This document shows positions 21,656 through 36,477 of a DNA stretch of 64,000 bases, piece by piece (the stretch's first letter is position 1; the number at the start of each line of letters is the position of its first letter). Source of the stretch: Cyanoderma ruficeps (Eukaryota; Chordata; Aves; Passeriformes; Timaliidae); the NCBI GenBank assembly GCA_008694505.1, contig VZDJ01000056.1:3475205-3539204 (forward strand), written 5' to 3'. A program made the translations under genes and the position numbers. A model generated the notes under the pieces. That model made no database searches and was not told where the DNA came from. It saw only the letters and a list, made by a program, of their open reading frames with translations.

Positions 21656-24600
21656 TGTTAGGAATGATCTTTGATGATTCACTACCTTTAAGAGAGATGA
21701 AAATGCAAAAGGTGTTTTTGGGAAGTGCCACTGCTGATCTATACATTGATTATTTAGAGTGTGAAGTGAGTAACAAACATTTGTCAGGGAAGCAGCTTGA
21801 TCTGCTGGCTTCAGAATTGGGATAAAAATTCCCATACACTTAGCTGCATCAAGAAGTGTTCATACAGATCAATAGAACTTTTCAAATCTATATTTCATTT
21901 TATGATTTCACAAATATTTTTACAGGTTATATTTCTTGGAGGAGCTTGATGAAAATCAGACAAATGTGTAGTTAAAGGGGATGGACTAGTACTACGGTTC
22001 TATTTGTAATTTGTCACACCAGTCGCTGAGAATTTTGTTCTGGTTTGGGGATTGGGCTTTCTTTCAGTTTAACTACATGAAGTTTGCTCCCCCTTACTGT
22101 AACTGGCTGAATTTGTTATTTGACATCCCTGGATAATATATATCAGTATAGTTTTTAAATGCTGAAGGTTAGGCAGCTCAACTTGAAAGTCAGGGCAGCA
22201 CTCACTGAATTGTACTCAGTGGCATCAAAAACAAGCAGACGTCTGAGGCTAAACTTGTATACAATAAATGAGAAAAAACCCAAGGCTGTTTATTTCTCTA
22301 AAGAGATCTGATTTTTACCCATTTAAAGAGAGTGTTGTGACAGTCTGTAGCTTTAACTCTATGTAGAGTTACAGGAAGTCAGTCAAGGACTGTATGAGCA
22401 GTCAATGAACAGTAGCAAACACATGTGTGATCAATGATTGAAATAACACCTGAAATTTGAGAAGAGCTGGAAGGTGTATGTATCAAGATGAAAATAACTG
22501 GATTTTGTCCTTTGTAGGGAGTTTTGAAGACTCAGGAACAGATCCTGTGTGCAGCTGGCAGAGCTCTGTGTTACAAATAATTACCATGGCTCACTTAGTT
22601 CTGCTCTTCCTTGCTAAATCCTCCTATGTGAAGTGACAGCAGAATAATTTCAATTAGGAAAAAACCCTTGTAATTAACTGTGACTATATAATAATTAGAA
22701 GAGAAGATTTGTGTATTCCCTCAATCCTGGATTAATCATCACTCCATTGTGGCAATGATCTAAATGTGTAGCTTGGCACTGCACTGTATGTGCACCCCAA
22801 AGCCAGAAGGTGTGGCCGCAGCAGTGGCAGCTGTACCTGAGCTGGCTGAAGGCAATATCCAGGAAGATGCTACAACATGGACTATATGTATAATCTGTTC
22901 AGTACTTTGTGCTAAACCTTTGTCATGGTAACACAGGCAGCAAATACATGAGTCTGAACAAGACCAGCACAGCCGTACAGGGGGTGTTTACCTGGGCACT
23001 CACCTCAGGTTAGGTGCATTTGCAGCAGTGATCTACACAAGCACATGACATCTCAGTGTTTCCTGATGATTCAGCCAGGACTAAGCGAATACTTTGTTGC
23101 CTGTGCTCTTCAGGTCTATTCTAGTAAAAACAAAAAGAGAAAAAAAAAAATCCCAACCCAAAAAAAAAACAACCCGACCTGCATTCTGTTGTTCTGTTGC
23201 ATACCTTTGGGTTATTAAAAAGGTTTATAGTAGATAGTTGAGCTTCACTTTTGGAATGAGGTCTCTCAGCAGATCCTTTCTTTGACAATTTCTGCTTGCT
23301 AAGGTCTTTTGAGACTTGAATTCTTACTCTGTGAGCAAAGATCTCTCTAGACAGGATGGCTCAGCCAGCCCTGTGCCACAAATGCTCATCTGAGGGGGAT
23401 GGTGGTTGCAAAATCATGTACAGGACTGGTGAGGCAAGGGACTGACCTGGGTACTGTGTATAGGTCAGAGGAAGGCAGTGCTCATTCAGATTAGTTCCTC
23501 TGTCTGGCAAGACACAGAAGCTGAGCTAGAGAGAACCTGGTAAGAGCAACAGGAAGCCCTTTGATAGATGTTAACTATAGAAAAAAGGGTGACATGGCCT
23601 GAGCTTGGCCCATGCTAAGCTATTTTGAGTTCTTACTGCTCCTTGAGAAACCACCAGTAACTCAAAAGCAAACAGCTTGTGGCTATGGAAATAACTTTGA
23701 ATGAGGTCACTGCAGACTTCTAACAGTAGGTGCATTCTGAAGAGAAAAGTTGCCCTTCCTTCCACTCATGAAAGAACTAAAAAATGTTGCTTAAGAAGAC
23801 AGGACAAAAGCAGTTAGATGTAGTGTCACAATCAGGATATATATTTATTTATTCATACTTGGGTTTTGAATGTTCCGCCATTCTAAGATCCTGGTTGGAA
23901 GTTGCAGGTGCTGCTGTTGATTTCTTTGTATGTTTGTTTAGAAAAGACAGTTCCTTTCACAACATACCTTCTAAAAACAAATACTTCCCTCTTTGTGGAG
24001 CATAGGAGTGGTAGAGGCGTCCTGTTTACCTCAGAAACAGGTTTGAGATTGGCTGTAGGAATGCGGTTTGTGAGCTAGGAAGAGGCAGACAATGCTGGAT
24101 TTGTCCATAATATATTTAGAACTGTATGTTATTGCCAGATTTTTGCTAGCAAGTTACATTCATGACCTCACTCATAAAGCACAGAGAAGTGAGATTTCTG
24201 GTGCTTGGCATTTGGATAATCTGACAAGGTCTGTGTTTAAACACAGCAGCAGAGCTCCAAGATAAAGGGATTGCCATGAGCATCCCAAGATTGTTTTGCT
24301 GTGTTCTGCAGGGAGAAAAGCAAACCTATGCAAATAGGTGTGTGCTCAGAGTCTCTTACTCTACCCCTGCAGGTTATGGGGTGTTGGCTATTTTTTGGAC
24401 TCAAAATCAGATCCTTAAACATCAACAGACTGCTGCCAGCAGATCTGTAGGTGCCCAAACAGCCAGAAAAAAGACCTTAATGCTGTTTCTAAGTGTTGTG
24501 GCAACTGAAAGCTTGAAAGGAATGGAGTCAGATATGAAGTAGGGTAGATGTAGTTAACCTTCTGTTGGTCCCTGAATTACTGCTCTAAATACACTTTATT

Positions 24601-26929
24601 CCCAGAAGCTACAGACAGTATTCACATATCCCTTGTGACTTTCTTAAACCGTCTCATCCCCTGCTTGAAGGGGAGGAAGAGTAAGAAGGAAATCAAAAGG
24701 AGCATAAGCAGCTGCTAGCCTTGTGATTATCCTAATAGTTATGTAAGAAACTTAGCTAACCTGCTTAGAACCAGACATTAACAAGGTTTTTACAGAAAAG
24801 GATCCTTTAGGGATTTAAATATACTAAAAACAACACAACAAAACAAACGTTCTGAACAAATGGAAATCAAAAATTGTTTTCATTTGTTCCTCAAGATGTT
24901 TGTTCTTTACGTGACACCATTTTCAGCTGTATAATGTTTCAGAATTAGCCTTTTCTCTAGGGTTTGATTGGTTTGTTTGGGTTTTTTTTTAAGAACTGCA
25001 AAATTTTTGTGCAGACTGATAAAAACTCTTCCTTGAAGGGGGAATGGTTAATCCTACAGTGGTTTTATAATATGCTTGTCACGCAGAAGGGCTGTAAAAG
25101 GGGTGGGAGGGGTGCACTGTAGTATCCCTAAAATGCACAGAAGCTCTTCTTGCCCTGCTCCCAGGGCAGGCCCCCTGCCATGGGACAGAAGGAAAAGCTT
25201 CTCCTTTCAAATGTCCTCTCATAGAGTTTTTTTCTGCTTTTTAAGTGAAGTTTGCAGATGTTTTTTTACCAGACAGAAGGGGCTGCAGGTTGGGACTGGC
25301 TCTGGAGGAAAGGCACAAAGGGGATTAGTGTCTTGAGTCAGGAATGGGTTGGAGCAAAGAAATGTTAGGATTTTTTTTTTTTTTTAATGCTCTTAGTCAC
25401 CAAAACTGGATTTTGGCGGATGCAATTTGAGTGCAGTTAAAATGTCTCTGATTAGTGAGATGATAATTCAGTGAGCTCTAAGCTAAAGAGCAATTCAGTG
25501 GGTGGGGTGTGGTAATAGGATGGCTTTTTCTGTGTTGGGAGAAGAACAAGTAAGGGATCATCTCCTCATGGGAGTCCTCATGGGCTCTGCACACAGCAGT
25601 CTCCAAGGACTCTTCAGCATAACGAAGGGCCAAGGAGCAAATGTCCAGAGAGGCAGCCAGCAGTGGCCCCTGAAATAATCCTTCCTTTGGGAGACCATGG
25701 TCGTGCTGCCAGATCCTGGGGACTGTTCAGCATCTCTAAACTTTCAGACATATTTTTTCCTTCATAAAACTTGGGGGCTGGGCATATGAGAGACTGATGT
25801 ATTGTAACAAAGACAGTGGATGTTTAATGACACTTCTGGACACGGGATTTGTACCAACTATGTCCCTCTGAAATGTCAGAAATGCACGTGGGAGGAAAGC
25901 CCGATTCAGACTTTCAGAGCAGCATTATGTCTTCAATGGAGATCTGTAGCTTCATTTGTAGCCAAAAAGGAGAAGTGATGGGCACCCCAGCATAAGGCAA
26001 ATTCTGTACTTTGCACAACCCAGGCCAGTGGACTCTTCCTCAGCTGGGTTTTACCTACAGCTCCTGAATCACTTACATCCTCAAATGTTTTCTTTCCTCC
26101 ATACAGAATTTGTGGCTGGGTGCTTAAGGCATAACTCTATCTTTTGTCTGGGGTTGCCAAACATCTGGCAGTCAGCTCAGCAGGAAAATGACCAGTCCTT
26201 ACAGTCAGTCACTGCATGTATAGCAAGTCAGTTGTTAGACTAACTGTATATTCGCTGATCAACAACACAGCAGAGCACAGCACATCTGGGAAACACAGAA
26301 GTTACAGTGTGAGCGAGAAAAATGGGAGCATTAATTCTGTCCCTCTGTAGAGCTGTTACTGACAGAACTTACCCCTAATTCAGAGAGAGGATTTTATGCA
26401 GTCAGTTCTCAGAGGCAAGAAATGCCTTTGTCTCTTACACAGAGCACCAGCCTCTGCTCTGCCCATAACTGGAGCTTCCAGCTTCACAGGAATAAAAATT
26501 TCAGTTTATATTACACATATCACTCCGGGCACTTCTGCTTTATGGTGCTTTTGTCTCCACCGACTTTCAGCTAGAATGGTATGTCCTTCGCTGTTTTGCA
26601 ACTAGCGATAACTACGTTATTGTCACATTCTTCAATCTCGCTAATGTGCTGGTTCCCACATATGCTGCAAATCGGAGCTGGGCTGCGCCTAAGCCTCCCG
26701 ATGCTGTGTGTGTACAAGGGGACACACTGGGTTTGCTGTCAGGTTTGCCGTCCGGTTTTGTTCCCGATGCCCCGCGCCCGCTGCAGCTTCCCACCCACTC
26801 GCACCTCTCGGCTGAGGAGAGCAGAGCACAAAGGCTTGTCGAGCCTAACTGCAAAGTTACATTGCTACAAACGCAGAGACAAGAGAAATGCTGCGATTTC
26901 TTCCAAAACACACAGCTTTAAGCCCGGCT
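21656..26929. other. Intergenic, no gene seen
   Basis: About 5 kb with no convincing coding exon. Low-complexity A tracts occur at about 23127-23170 and a T run of about 15 at 25371-25385. The scattered ORFs are short and show no family motif. Confidence 0.5.
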
Positions 26930-27900
26930 CTCATCAGCGGACCCCTCTGGCGCAGCGCTGTGCACTCGGACCGGCCGGCAGCCGCCGCTCGTTTTGGCGG
27001 CAACATCCAGAGGACTCGCCTTGCCCGGGCCTTGGTCGGCAAAGGCAGGGGATCGTTGTGCCGAGCCAGAGAACCCCTTGTCCGCCGCCGGCGCTCGGGA
27101 TGGGGACCCCGGGCACAGCCCGGGGCGCGGAGGGGCCGCTGGCCGCGCCCCCTCCTGCGCCAGCCAATGGGGTCTCGCCGCCGGCCGCGTGCCGGGGGGG
27201 GCAGCCGGATCCTGCGGGGAGGGGTCTCTTTGGGGGCGGGGTGTCGGGGCGGCGGACGGCAGCTATTGGAGGAGCGCGGCCGGGGGGCGGGGCGGGCGGC
27301 TAGGAGCGGGGCGGGGCGAGGGCTCCGCGGCTCGGTGCGGGCAGCGCTCGGCGGCGGGAGCAGAGCGGGGCGCCCGCCGGGGCAGGTGAGGGGCGGCGGG
27401 CACCGGGGCCGCAGGGAGGGGGATGCGGGCTGCTGCCCGCTGCGTCCGGCCCGGGGGCGAGGAAGCGCCTCCAGGGGTCAGCGGCCGGCGGCAGGTGCCG
27501 CCCGGGGGCCGCGCTTTGTCTCCGCGTGGGGGGATGGGCGCGGCCCCTCCGGAGCGGCGGCGCCTCCCGGGCGGGGCGAGTGGGGGCTCCGGTGGGCTGG
27601 GAAAGCCCCCGCTCCGAGTCGCCCCCGCGGCTGGCTCTGCGGGGAGGGGGACGGGGGTCCCCGCGGCTCCGCGCCCCGGAGAGGCAGCAGGAGCGGGCGG
27701 CGAGGCTGGCGAGCCCCTCCGCCGGCGGTAGCGCTGCCGGGATGCGGGGAGGGGTAGGACCGGCCGAGCCCCCCGCGCCCTGGGCAGGGCTCGGTGGGAG
27801 GCGGCAGCGGGCTGAGGGTCGGGCAGCCCGTGCGGCCGCGCTGGAAGAGCTGCCCGGCCCTCGCCCCGCTCCTCGGAGCGCACTGACTGGGTAATTCCTG
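26930..27900 (+). promoter_or_regulatory. Strong CpG island promoter, likely PLXNB1 5' end
   Basis: The largest CpG island in the window. It holds GC boxes (GGGGCGGGG type, near 27234 and 27294), CCAAT at 27164-27168 and an inverted CCAAT (ATTGG) at 27265-27269. These sit upstream of a GC-rich segment ending GGGCAG|GTGAGG. Orientation is inferred from that donor. By remembered human order (TMA7, CCDC51, PLXNB1, with the last two in tandem) this would be the PLXNB1 promoter. No plexin protein sequence is present to confirm it. Confidence 0.75.
27290..27385 (+). other. Putative untranslated first exon (5' end approximate)
   Basis: GC-rich sequence downstream of the inverted CCAAT box and GC boxes, ending in an ideal donor at 27385/27386. 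It contains no ATG-initiated frame leading into the donor, so it would be 5' UTR. The transcript identity is unproven; PLXNB1 is a guess from gene order. Confidence 0.4.
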
Positions 27901-30900
27901 CTGGTCTGGAGATCTCGTTTTCCACCTTGGACATTCCTTTTGAAAGAGTTTGCAGCAAGTGTTTGGGCCCCTTTGAGCAGGTGTGTTTTTGTGTTCCAGC
28001 AGTTGCAATTTGAGATCTTTCTTTTCCGAAATCTAAACTTTCTGTGACTGCTGCTTTATCTCAGGGCAACAGTCTGGAACAGGAGTAGTCCTGGGAGAAT
28101 ATCTGTGGAGTGCTGCTGTAGTTACAAAGAGGAAGGGGCTACAACCCTGAGTGTTGTAAAACAGTGGGGTCAGTATTTTACTTAAACAAGTACTCTATTC
28201 TGTATAAGGCTGAATGTGATCTGCTCATTTGTGACCTCACTTTTTGAACAGGGATCACAGAAGTGTTTTGCCTTGTGTATGAAATGCAGAAATCGATGAC
28301 TTATATTAATGATGTGTCTGTGTGACGTCGGGGGCTAAGCCAGTGATGGAAACATTCACCCTGATTCAGGGGGAAGCTGATGCACTGAGCTGTTTTGCTA
28401 CGTGGTTTTGCATTGTAATGAAGAAATTGGTGTTTCCCCGTGCTACAAATGGGACATGGATTTTCACAGGTTTTAATAGGGTCACTTTGAGAGGCCAGCA
28501 ACCCCTACCAGAATCACAGGCAAAAAAAGCAAACAAGTTATGGATGGAGAAGAATCTGGCAGGGAAGGTGACTCGTAGGTAGTTTGGTGCCGAGCAGACT
28601 ATTTCTATGCACATCCACACCTGTGTGCAGCTGGACTGGAATCTGTAAGCCAGGGACTTGCCCTGAACTGAGATTTGGCCAGAAAGCACTTACTATAGCA
28701 TGGTCATATATGGAATTTTCTCTTTAAATTTCTTCCACCATGTGAAAAGAGTTAAGTTAGTAATACGATTAACAATATTTAATAAGATTAAAATTACCAG
28801 CATAGCTCTTGAGAAAGGTGGGTGCAGACTGTCAGCAGTTGACACTTTTAATCTCTACTTTCTCCCATGTGAGTGCTGTAAAAAGTTCAGGCTCCAAAAC
28901 TCTGCTTGCTTTTCAGAACAAAAAAATTCTGCCCTCGCCTGCTGACAGCTCAGGTATTGCCTTACCTTTCATGTCCACCAACAGCATCATATTCCCAGCG
29001 GGGCCACGGGATGTTCCCATATAAGGGCAGAGGGAATAGCTGACAGAGGGCTGTAATGAGTGTACAGAGCTGTTCCCTTCAGTGCCAGTCTTTGTGTGAA
29101 GCGGGGTTGCTGCTGGAGTGTTGCTGCTGCTGGCACGCTTGGGCTTTCCTGGCACTGCCAGCAGAGCCTGCGAGGACTAAACGGGTCTGAAAAGTATCTG
29201 CTGCTGCCGAAGGTGGCCCCGTTAGCCTGGAGAGAGGCTGCCTGCCAAATTAAGCAGTGCCAGTTGTATGTTGGGTGTGCTCTGAAGGAAAAAGCACCCA
29301 CCCAGGTTGCCTGTGTGGGGTGTGTGCTATCCAGCACTGTCCAACAACAGACAAAAGTAACTGCACTTTCTGTCTTCCATTGTTGCTCTTTGCATTCTGG
29401 AGTGTTCCTTTAGCCAGCAGTGATGGGTACAGGGAAGCACAGTATCTCTTTCAGCGTAGGTTTCAGTGTCAGTTGGAGAGGGAGAACAACAGACGAGGAC
29501 AAGTTTGGAAGAAGATGAAGCAGCCACTCCTCAGAAATGCTTGAGATTTTTTTTCCGGTAAAAGCTTTACTGCTGAATTGGGTAGATTGACATTATTTCT
29601 CTTCTGTCATCATCTTCTCTCTCTCAGTCCTTCCTGCTGCCTGTCAAAGCAAACTCAAAAGGAGTTCAATTTCTCCTCCTCACTGACAGCCTCTCCATCT
29701 GTTCTGTTTTTGTTTGTAGCTGTTGTTTTTTTTTCTCCTGAAACTTCAAATTGTTTGTTGTATCCAAGTTCTGAGCTGAAACCTCCCAATCTTGCATAAG
29801 GGCATCTTGGAGGAAGATGATAGGACTTTGATTCATCCCAGCTTGCAGGCTGTGCAGGGTGGTAGCAGTCAGAGGAGGCATGAGCCTGCCTGCTTCCTTG
29901 TAAGAATTAGCCCTCTAGATACAAGCTAGTTTCAGGAAGCAGGGGTTGGACTGGTGCCCTTTTTGCTCACCTGGATCTTCAGTGAAATGTCTTTGTGCTC
30001 TGCCTGCTGGGATCTGGTGCATTCTACTGACTCTCCTTTGCATTCCCTATAATCTGTTTAAGCCCTGGATTTGATTTGCATTTATTTGTGGTTCTTGCGA
30101 GTATCTGATTGCAGGATTACTGTATCTGAAAGGATTCATCTTCTGCTGTTCATGAAAACCACAGGAGGGCTGCTTTTGCCTTTATGGGAATGTGCCAGCT
30201 GGTCTTTCATTGTGCTGGTGTCATTTTCCCTGTCCTATTATTGGAGGCGTCTTGGTTGTGGTGATGTCTGTAGAGAAGATTCATATTGATCATGATTTGA
30301 GCTTTGTCTGGTCTGGTCTCAGTGCCGGAAGACAATTCCTATAAATTCTTGCGTGTGTTTTTCAGAAACAAGCGATTGAGGCAGTAGGAGCATGTGCACA
30401 GTCTTGTGACGTGGTGCCGCTGTTCCGGAAGGCAGAGTAGATGCTTAATTTAATTGGGAAACAGTAAACTCATGTGTTGCACAGTCTTTACTCCAGCACA
30501 GTGGCGAAAGCCAAAGGACCTTTCCCAGCGGCACACCGAGTCTAGGAGGCTCTCTACAAACACCATGGAAGGGGTTTTGCTACCTGCATATTTCTCTGGA
30601 ACCATGAAGAATCAGCCTGCGTGCTGTGGTTTGCCACAGTGATAACTGAGATGCTCCCCTGCTTAATAAACTGGCTGGGGTTGTAGTTGCTGGAGCTCAG
30701 ACTTGCTAAGCTGCAAAGGTGCCAAAACATGAAGGAGGATGTTCCAACCTGTACCAACACGCAGCCCTGACTAATGGGAGAACCACAGTGCTTTGGTGTG
30801 AGCTCTTTAAGGCTCTGCCTCTTCTCCCCAACTGCTTAAGTAATAAATGCGGAGGACTTGTTTTCACTGCTAATAATTTTTTTTCAGCCAAGTAGTAACT

Positions 30901-31019
30901 AAGACATCTGAGCTATTCTGAGGTTCCAGGAAACAATTTAGGTCTTTTCGTTAACTAGAAGTAAGTGCTGCCTCCCAATGCTCATGAGGGAAAGAAGAAA
31001 CAAATGGTTTCAGTTTAGG

Positions 31020-31125
31020 TCAGTTTTTTTGTTGTTGGTTTGTTTTGTTTTGGATCTTTTGCTTTGGTTTTTTGAGTTTTTGGTTTGTTGTATTTTTGTT
31101 TGTTTTGTTTAGCTTTGTTATTGAA
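31020..31125. repeat. T/G-rich low-complexity tract
   Basis: Irregular GTTTT and GTTT runs over about 100 bases. It may be an expanded simple repeat; no retroposon body is attached. Confidence 0.8.
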
Positions 31126-33870
31126 TCAATTTTTAAATAGTTTTTAGTATCCTGAATTTAATTTTAGACCTTCACTTTCAAGTCCTGCCTGCCAATCTCA
31201 AGAAAGAAAAACAGGGGAAAAGGAAGTAGAAAAGAACTTTGTGGTAGCAGGATCTGATTTTAGATGTTCATCAAAATGTGAAATGAATCTTCAAATGAAA
31301 TAGATCCTAAGGAAATTTCCAGACGGCAGGCTTTAATTGAATGTGAACTTTAGTGATTTGCTTGCAGTATAAAAACTACAAGTACTGTTAAGAGCATTTC
31401 TTCTATGCCTGGTACACATGTGAGATTTTGCTTTGCTTTCGGGTCTGAAGTTTAACTGTGGAACAGCCTGGAACTGTTGAGTTTCCCCAGCCTCTGCTCT
31501 GCAAAAATCTCAAAATTTTTGCAACTTCATAGCTACTCCCTTTTAGAAAATGATAATTCATTTCCCTTCTTGAAGTATCTGAACGCTGTAATTTCATCTT
31601 GCTACTTGTATCTATTCCTGGTCTATCTCATGTGGGAAGTCTCTTGTCCCTGTGTGACAGGCTGTAAGGGGATTGATCTTTGCTTCTGGTGGTTATTAGC
31701 TAGGCTGGTTCTGTATTGGGGACTGGAGTTTAGGAATTGTGTCACCACTTGCTCCAGATACCCACACAGACTCTGTGGTGAGCCATTGGGATACACAGCT
31801 GTAAGGTATTCACTAAATGATTTGCTGTTGCTTTGTATCTGCAGGTGCAGACAATTTCAAGTCATCACCATTCTCCCTCTCTTTGCACTTTTCCTTAATT
31901 CTGAAATTAAAGGCAGTGCTTCTGGGTTTCAGTGAAAAAGAACATGTGTGTCAGCTTATCTTGGCATAATGTGGTATTGAGTCGCAATGATGATGTTCAT
32001 CCTGCTGCTGAAGTTATTCCAAGGATAATGCAGCCCTTCTTGTGTCCTACCCTTCCCTGCAGCTCTGCCATGGCAGGAGGGTAGCTGTGCCTGGAACTGT
32101 GCAGGTGGAGGAAGCTGATTGTGTTCAAGCATTTATGCTGATGAAACTTGTTTTCTGACTAAATTGCATGTCATTCTATAAATAGAATGGGTATGTTTGA
32201 CATCTTACCCTGTTATAATAATTCTCAAAATTACTACATAGAAGTAGTGTTTTCAGCTGAGGGTTTCTGCCCATGTATGTCATTTCAAAATAATTTTTGT
32301 TTCAATCTCTGCTCTTTTAGCTTACTTGTGCTGCACCATTTCACAATTTGGTTAAGTGGCTTCCCTGCTCTTTGTGTGGAGTTACGTTAAGAACTGGAGT
32401 GCCATCTGTCTCCCCCCTCTGATCCTGACTCCTGAAGATTGTGTGCTCTTGAAATCCCTCTGTGCCTACAAGTGCCCATGCCCTCATCCTCCTGTGTGAG
32501 ACACTGAAGGATTTCTGGGTTCTCTATTTCCATAAAGAAATGCCAACCTCTGTGAACAACTGGCTGAGCAAATGCCTGAGAAAATGATCCTGGTATTGCC
32601 TGCTGAGTATTCTGCTCAGCTGAAAGTCCTTCAGACAACAAAAATTTAAAGCAGAGGAACCTGCTAGAGGCTTCCTGCTGGATTGGGCTTTGTCAGAAAT
32701 AATGTCCTCACTGAAGCTGCTGTAGGGTTTTGGACAGCTTGGAGTTAGTTAATGGCCCTGAAACAACTCTCTCTTTAGGACTTTCAGCCTTGATCCCAAG
32801 ATTCTTTTGGTTTGAACCTTCTTAAAATGCTGGACAGAGCAATTATGTTAATGAATTATGAAATTCTCGTATGTGAGAGCATTTTGGTAACTCGTGCAAT
32901 TAGCATTTTGTTCATCTGTTTGCTGTCTTCCACACATCAGAGTCGTAAGCTCTTCTCACCTGTCTTCTACTGTCTCCTAGTGTAGCCTAAAGTTGTATGT
33001 GCTGGAGATCTCTAGTGCAGAAGCAGTTCCTGGACTTTTGAATCACACTGACAACAATATTTTGATCTTTATTTGCTTCCTGCTTGACTTCTTGCGTGCC
33101 ACTTTGATTGCAGTCCCCTACTGAATGATTCTACCCGAGAGAATGGTAAAGCTGATGTGCAACTGAATTGCATGAGATCTAGATGTGCCACTGTGGGAAA
33201 TGGAGAAGTACTAACTTGATTTATTTGCCAGATCTTTTCAGCATTTTGATAGAAACTGATGAAATGAGGCTGTGGCAATGTTGAAGTACCTAGGGAGACT
33301 ATGGCATTTGTGAATTTATTTTCTGATCCTGAGCTGAAACATAGTTTGAATTACATTTTATGTCAACCTGAAACTTGAGAGAGGTTTAAGACAAAGATTG
33401 CAAGGGCTTTTTGCTGTTTGTCCTGTGTGGCAGCGCAGCTTTCTCATGGCTATGATGGAGAGGTGTGGTTCCCTTGTGTGACTGTGCCTTTTGAGGCACT
33501 GTGTGGCTGTAATGGGTAACACTGACTTGTACTGTTTATTTCCTCCTTTGATCTGAGTTTTTTCCTCTCTTTTGGGAATTTGTAACCCGAAGCTGTTCTC
33601 CAGATGTGTGACAGCCAACAGAGGTGCATGTGCAATTTCAGAATGGCCCTGAGTGATTGCTACCAGCTTGTCCTCTTGGCAGCATGGGCAAAATTTGAAC
33701 TGGCAGGAAGGCAGAGCAGCCCCTGCGGCACCCTGAGTGACTCGTGTGCTGAGCTCCTTGGCCCCAGTAACAGGCAGCTGGAGTCCCAGAGCTGGAGTGT
33801 CTGGTTGTGCTTTGTGCCTAGCACTGCTGAGATGATGCAGAGCTGAAGAGAAAGGAGGAGTGGAGTAGAA

Positions 33871-33898
33871 CATACAAATGCTGCCATACAAATGCTGC
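33871..33898. repeat. 14-bp perfect tandem duplication
   Basis: CATACAAATGCTGC is repeated twice without change. Confidence 0.9.
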
Positions 33899-36443
33899 TC
33901 CTGCTCTCTGTACTGCCCAGAGGGCAGGTACCTGCAAGATTACCTCCCACAGCAGCGCAGATGGGCAGTAGGGACTGTGTTGCTGGCAGTGTGGCCATAT
34001 GAGCAGCTGCACAGGACCAGATGAAAGAGCCATTTAGCCTGTTTTGCTTTCTCTGGGCTTGGGACAGTCAAGTCTCTGTCCTCACAGTGCCCAAGTCACC
34101 ATGGTCCCTTCCTTCTCCACACTGAACTGGTCTGCAGGGGAGGTGAAAGCCTGTGTCAGTAGCCTCAGTAACAGGCTCAGCAGAGTGCCACAAATATAAA
34201 GGCTTCTGACAATCATGCTTTCTTGCTAATTATATTATATAGTTATTCCTGTATGTTGTAGTGGCAGTACTGTTCTGCATACTTGAACTTTGTAAATGCA
34301 TTTTCTGGGCTCAGAACACAGGCAGCCCCCTGCCATCAATAGTCTTGCAAGTAATTGTTCTGTTTCATTGTGGGTCTGATGCCTGTCTGTACAGGGTGGT
34401 GGCATCATAAAGCTTTCCTTAATGACCTATACTGATAATGGCCACTGTTCACAATGCTTAACTAGGCTTCACCACTGTGGAGAGCTGTCTCGGTTAAGTC
34501 TGTGAATAAGGGTTGTGAAAAGTAGAAAGAGGAGGCAAGCTGATGGACATATCACAGACCAGTGTTATTTTGGATCCCGCCATCCAAATACATCTACAGC
34601 ATCCCACCATCACAGACCTGCTGTAGCAGAGCTCTTGCCATGGGTCTATGAGTGCCAAACTCGTTAGCTACAGACAAATAACATCTGAATAGTGTTTACC
34701 CTTCAGTGGATGACAGGGATGGGTGTCCTGCTGGGAGGAACTTGGTTGCTGATGCTGCTCACACAGTCCCAAGAACATTTCTGTTTAAGTACTTTTGCAT
34801 TTCAGTGTTCTCTTGCTGATCAAAGGTTTGTGTCTGTGCCTGGTGGAGGTGTTTAGCATCCACATGCAAGTCCCAGGATGCTACTGCACTGAGCAAAGCT
34901 GTTAGAGGAGAATGACTTGCACTCACAGTTCCGTGGTTTCATCCTTTTCCTGAATGTTTGAAAGCCACTGGGCTGTGCATCTGTTTCCCTTCCTTCCACT
35001 GCTGCCAGCACGGTGTGATCCTAACGGGTGTTACAGTGACAATCACAGACACTGTTTTCTGCCGGCTGCCAGAGCCTGTTTGATCATCAAAACACAAATG
35101 ATACCTGGCTGTTCAGCTCTAGGATTGTAACCTGCATTCCCAAGTGCACTGTGTAGGAAGTACCAGTACAGGCTCCTAATGAAGGAACTCTGCCTAAAAG
35201 ACAATGTGTTTATTTTAAGCAGGTAGAAATTATATTTATGCAGTGATTCATGAGGGAAATGGTCTCTACCAGTATAAACACATGGCTTATCCTTGTTATT
35301 CCAGTCAGTAATGAAAAATACATCTCAAAAACCTCTTTTCTGTGTAGAGGAAGAACAAAAATTTTGTGCTCATAAAACTCTTACCTCTGCTGTGAACTGT
35401 CCCCTGTTGCTGCTTCACAGACTGAAATAAAACTGTTAGCTGACAAAATAGTACTGATGTCTTTACCATTTGGTGATCTGTAGGAAGACTTGTGTTTGTC
35501 TTCAGGCTGCTTTTCTGTGGATGCTCTGAGAAGTCTTGTGCTTTTGGCCTGTTTTGTACAGAAAGGTGAAAAACTCAAGTTGAGGAAGGAGCATTGATCT
35601 TTTGAGAGCTGCAAGAAAAAATAAAGTATTTCAGGACTTTCCTTTTAAGGGAGCAAAACACTCCCTTTTAAATGAAGACTCTGTTTACATGTGTTAATTC
35701 CCTTTGGTTTTTTGTGGGATGGAAAGGTCACTTTGTGTCTATCTAAGCTATGAAAAAAATCAATGGTTTAATCAATTTCTAGAGTAGATTTAGTCAAAAT
35801 GACTACTGTGGTGTAGCTTGGGCTTTGATGTGTGAAGGTGTCCCAAAAAACTGCTACAAAAGTCAATGCAGGGCATTGCTGGAAGTAAACTTACAGAAAT
35901 TGTAGGGGAATTTTCTGTCCCATTCACTTTGTCCACAGGGTGGTTTTTTTCCCTTGCCCAGTCGCAGCGTGGCTTCCTCCTGGTGTTCCTACTGAAAGAA
36001 TGGATCACTGCGAGCAGATCAACAAAAGCAGTCATGCAGTTCACTTGAGCGGTCATGCATAAATATGAGCAGACTTTCTGCTGTTAAAACTGATGGGTAG
36101 CCTTCCCTGAAAGCAGTTTTCCATAGAGTGCTTGTCCCTGCTGCTTGGAGCTGTCTTGGTGATCTTGTCCCTGACAGACAGTCAGGTATTGGTGTTGCTG
36201 GGGGGAGGGTTGACAATGGGAAGTAAATTTCTTGCTTTGAAAATGCCAAGGTAAGGCCTGGTAAAAGCCACATGTTTCATTCTACTATTGCCTTGGAATT
36301 ATTTTCTTCCAAGTGGTGTAGCAGGCAGAGACCTTCCAGCTGTGACACTGACCTGCACCCAAACCTGGCCTGTGTTCCTGCCTGTACACAGGGCATCTCC
36401 TCTCTGCCGTGTTCTTTGCAAACTTAGATGTACATTTATCGTA

Positions 36444-36477
36444 TAACACAAAATGAGAAGTAACACAAAATGAGAAG
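36444..36477. repeat. 17-bp perfect tandem duplication
   Basis: TAACACAAAATGAGAAG is repeated twice without change, in the long gene-free stretch. Confidence 0.9.

Noticed and set aside
26581..28008. Multiple ORFs of 100-290 residues in the 27 kb CpG island
   Set aside because: Mutually overlapping in nearly all frames and low-complexity, so they reflect a lack of AT-rich stop codons.
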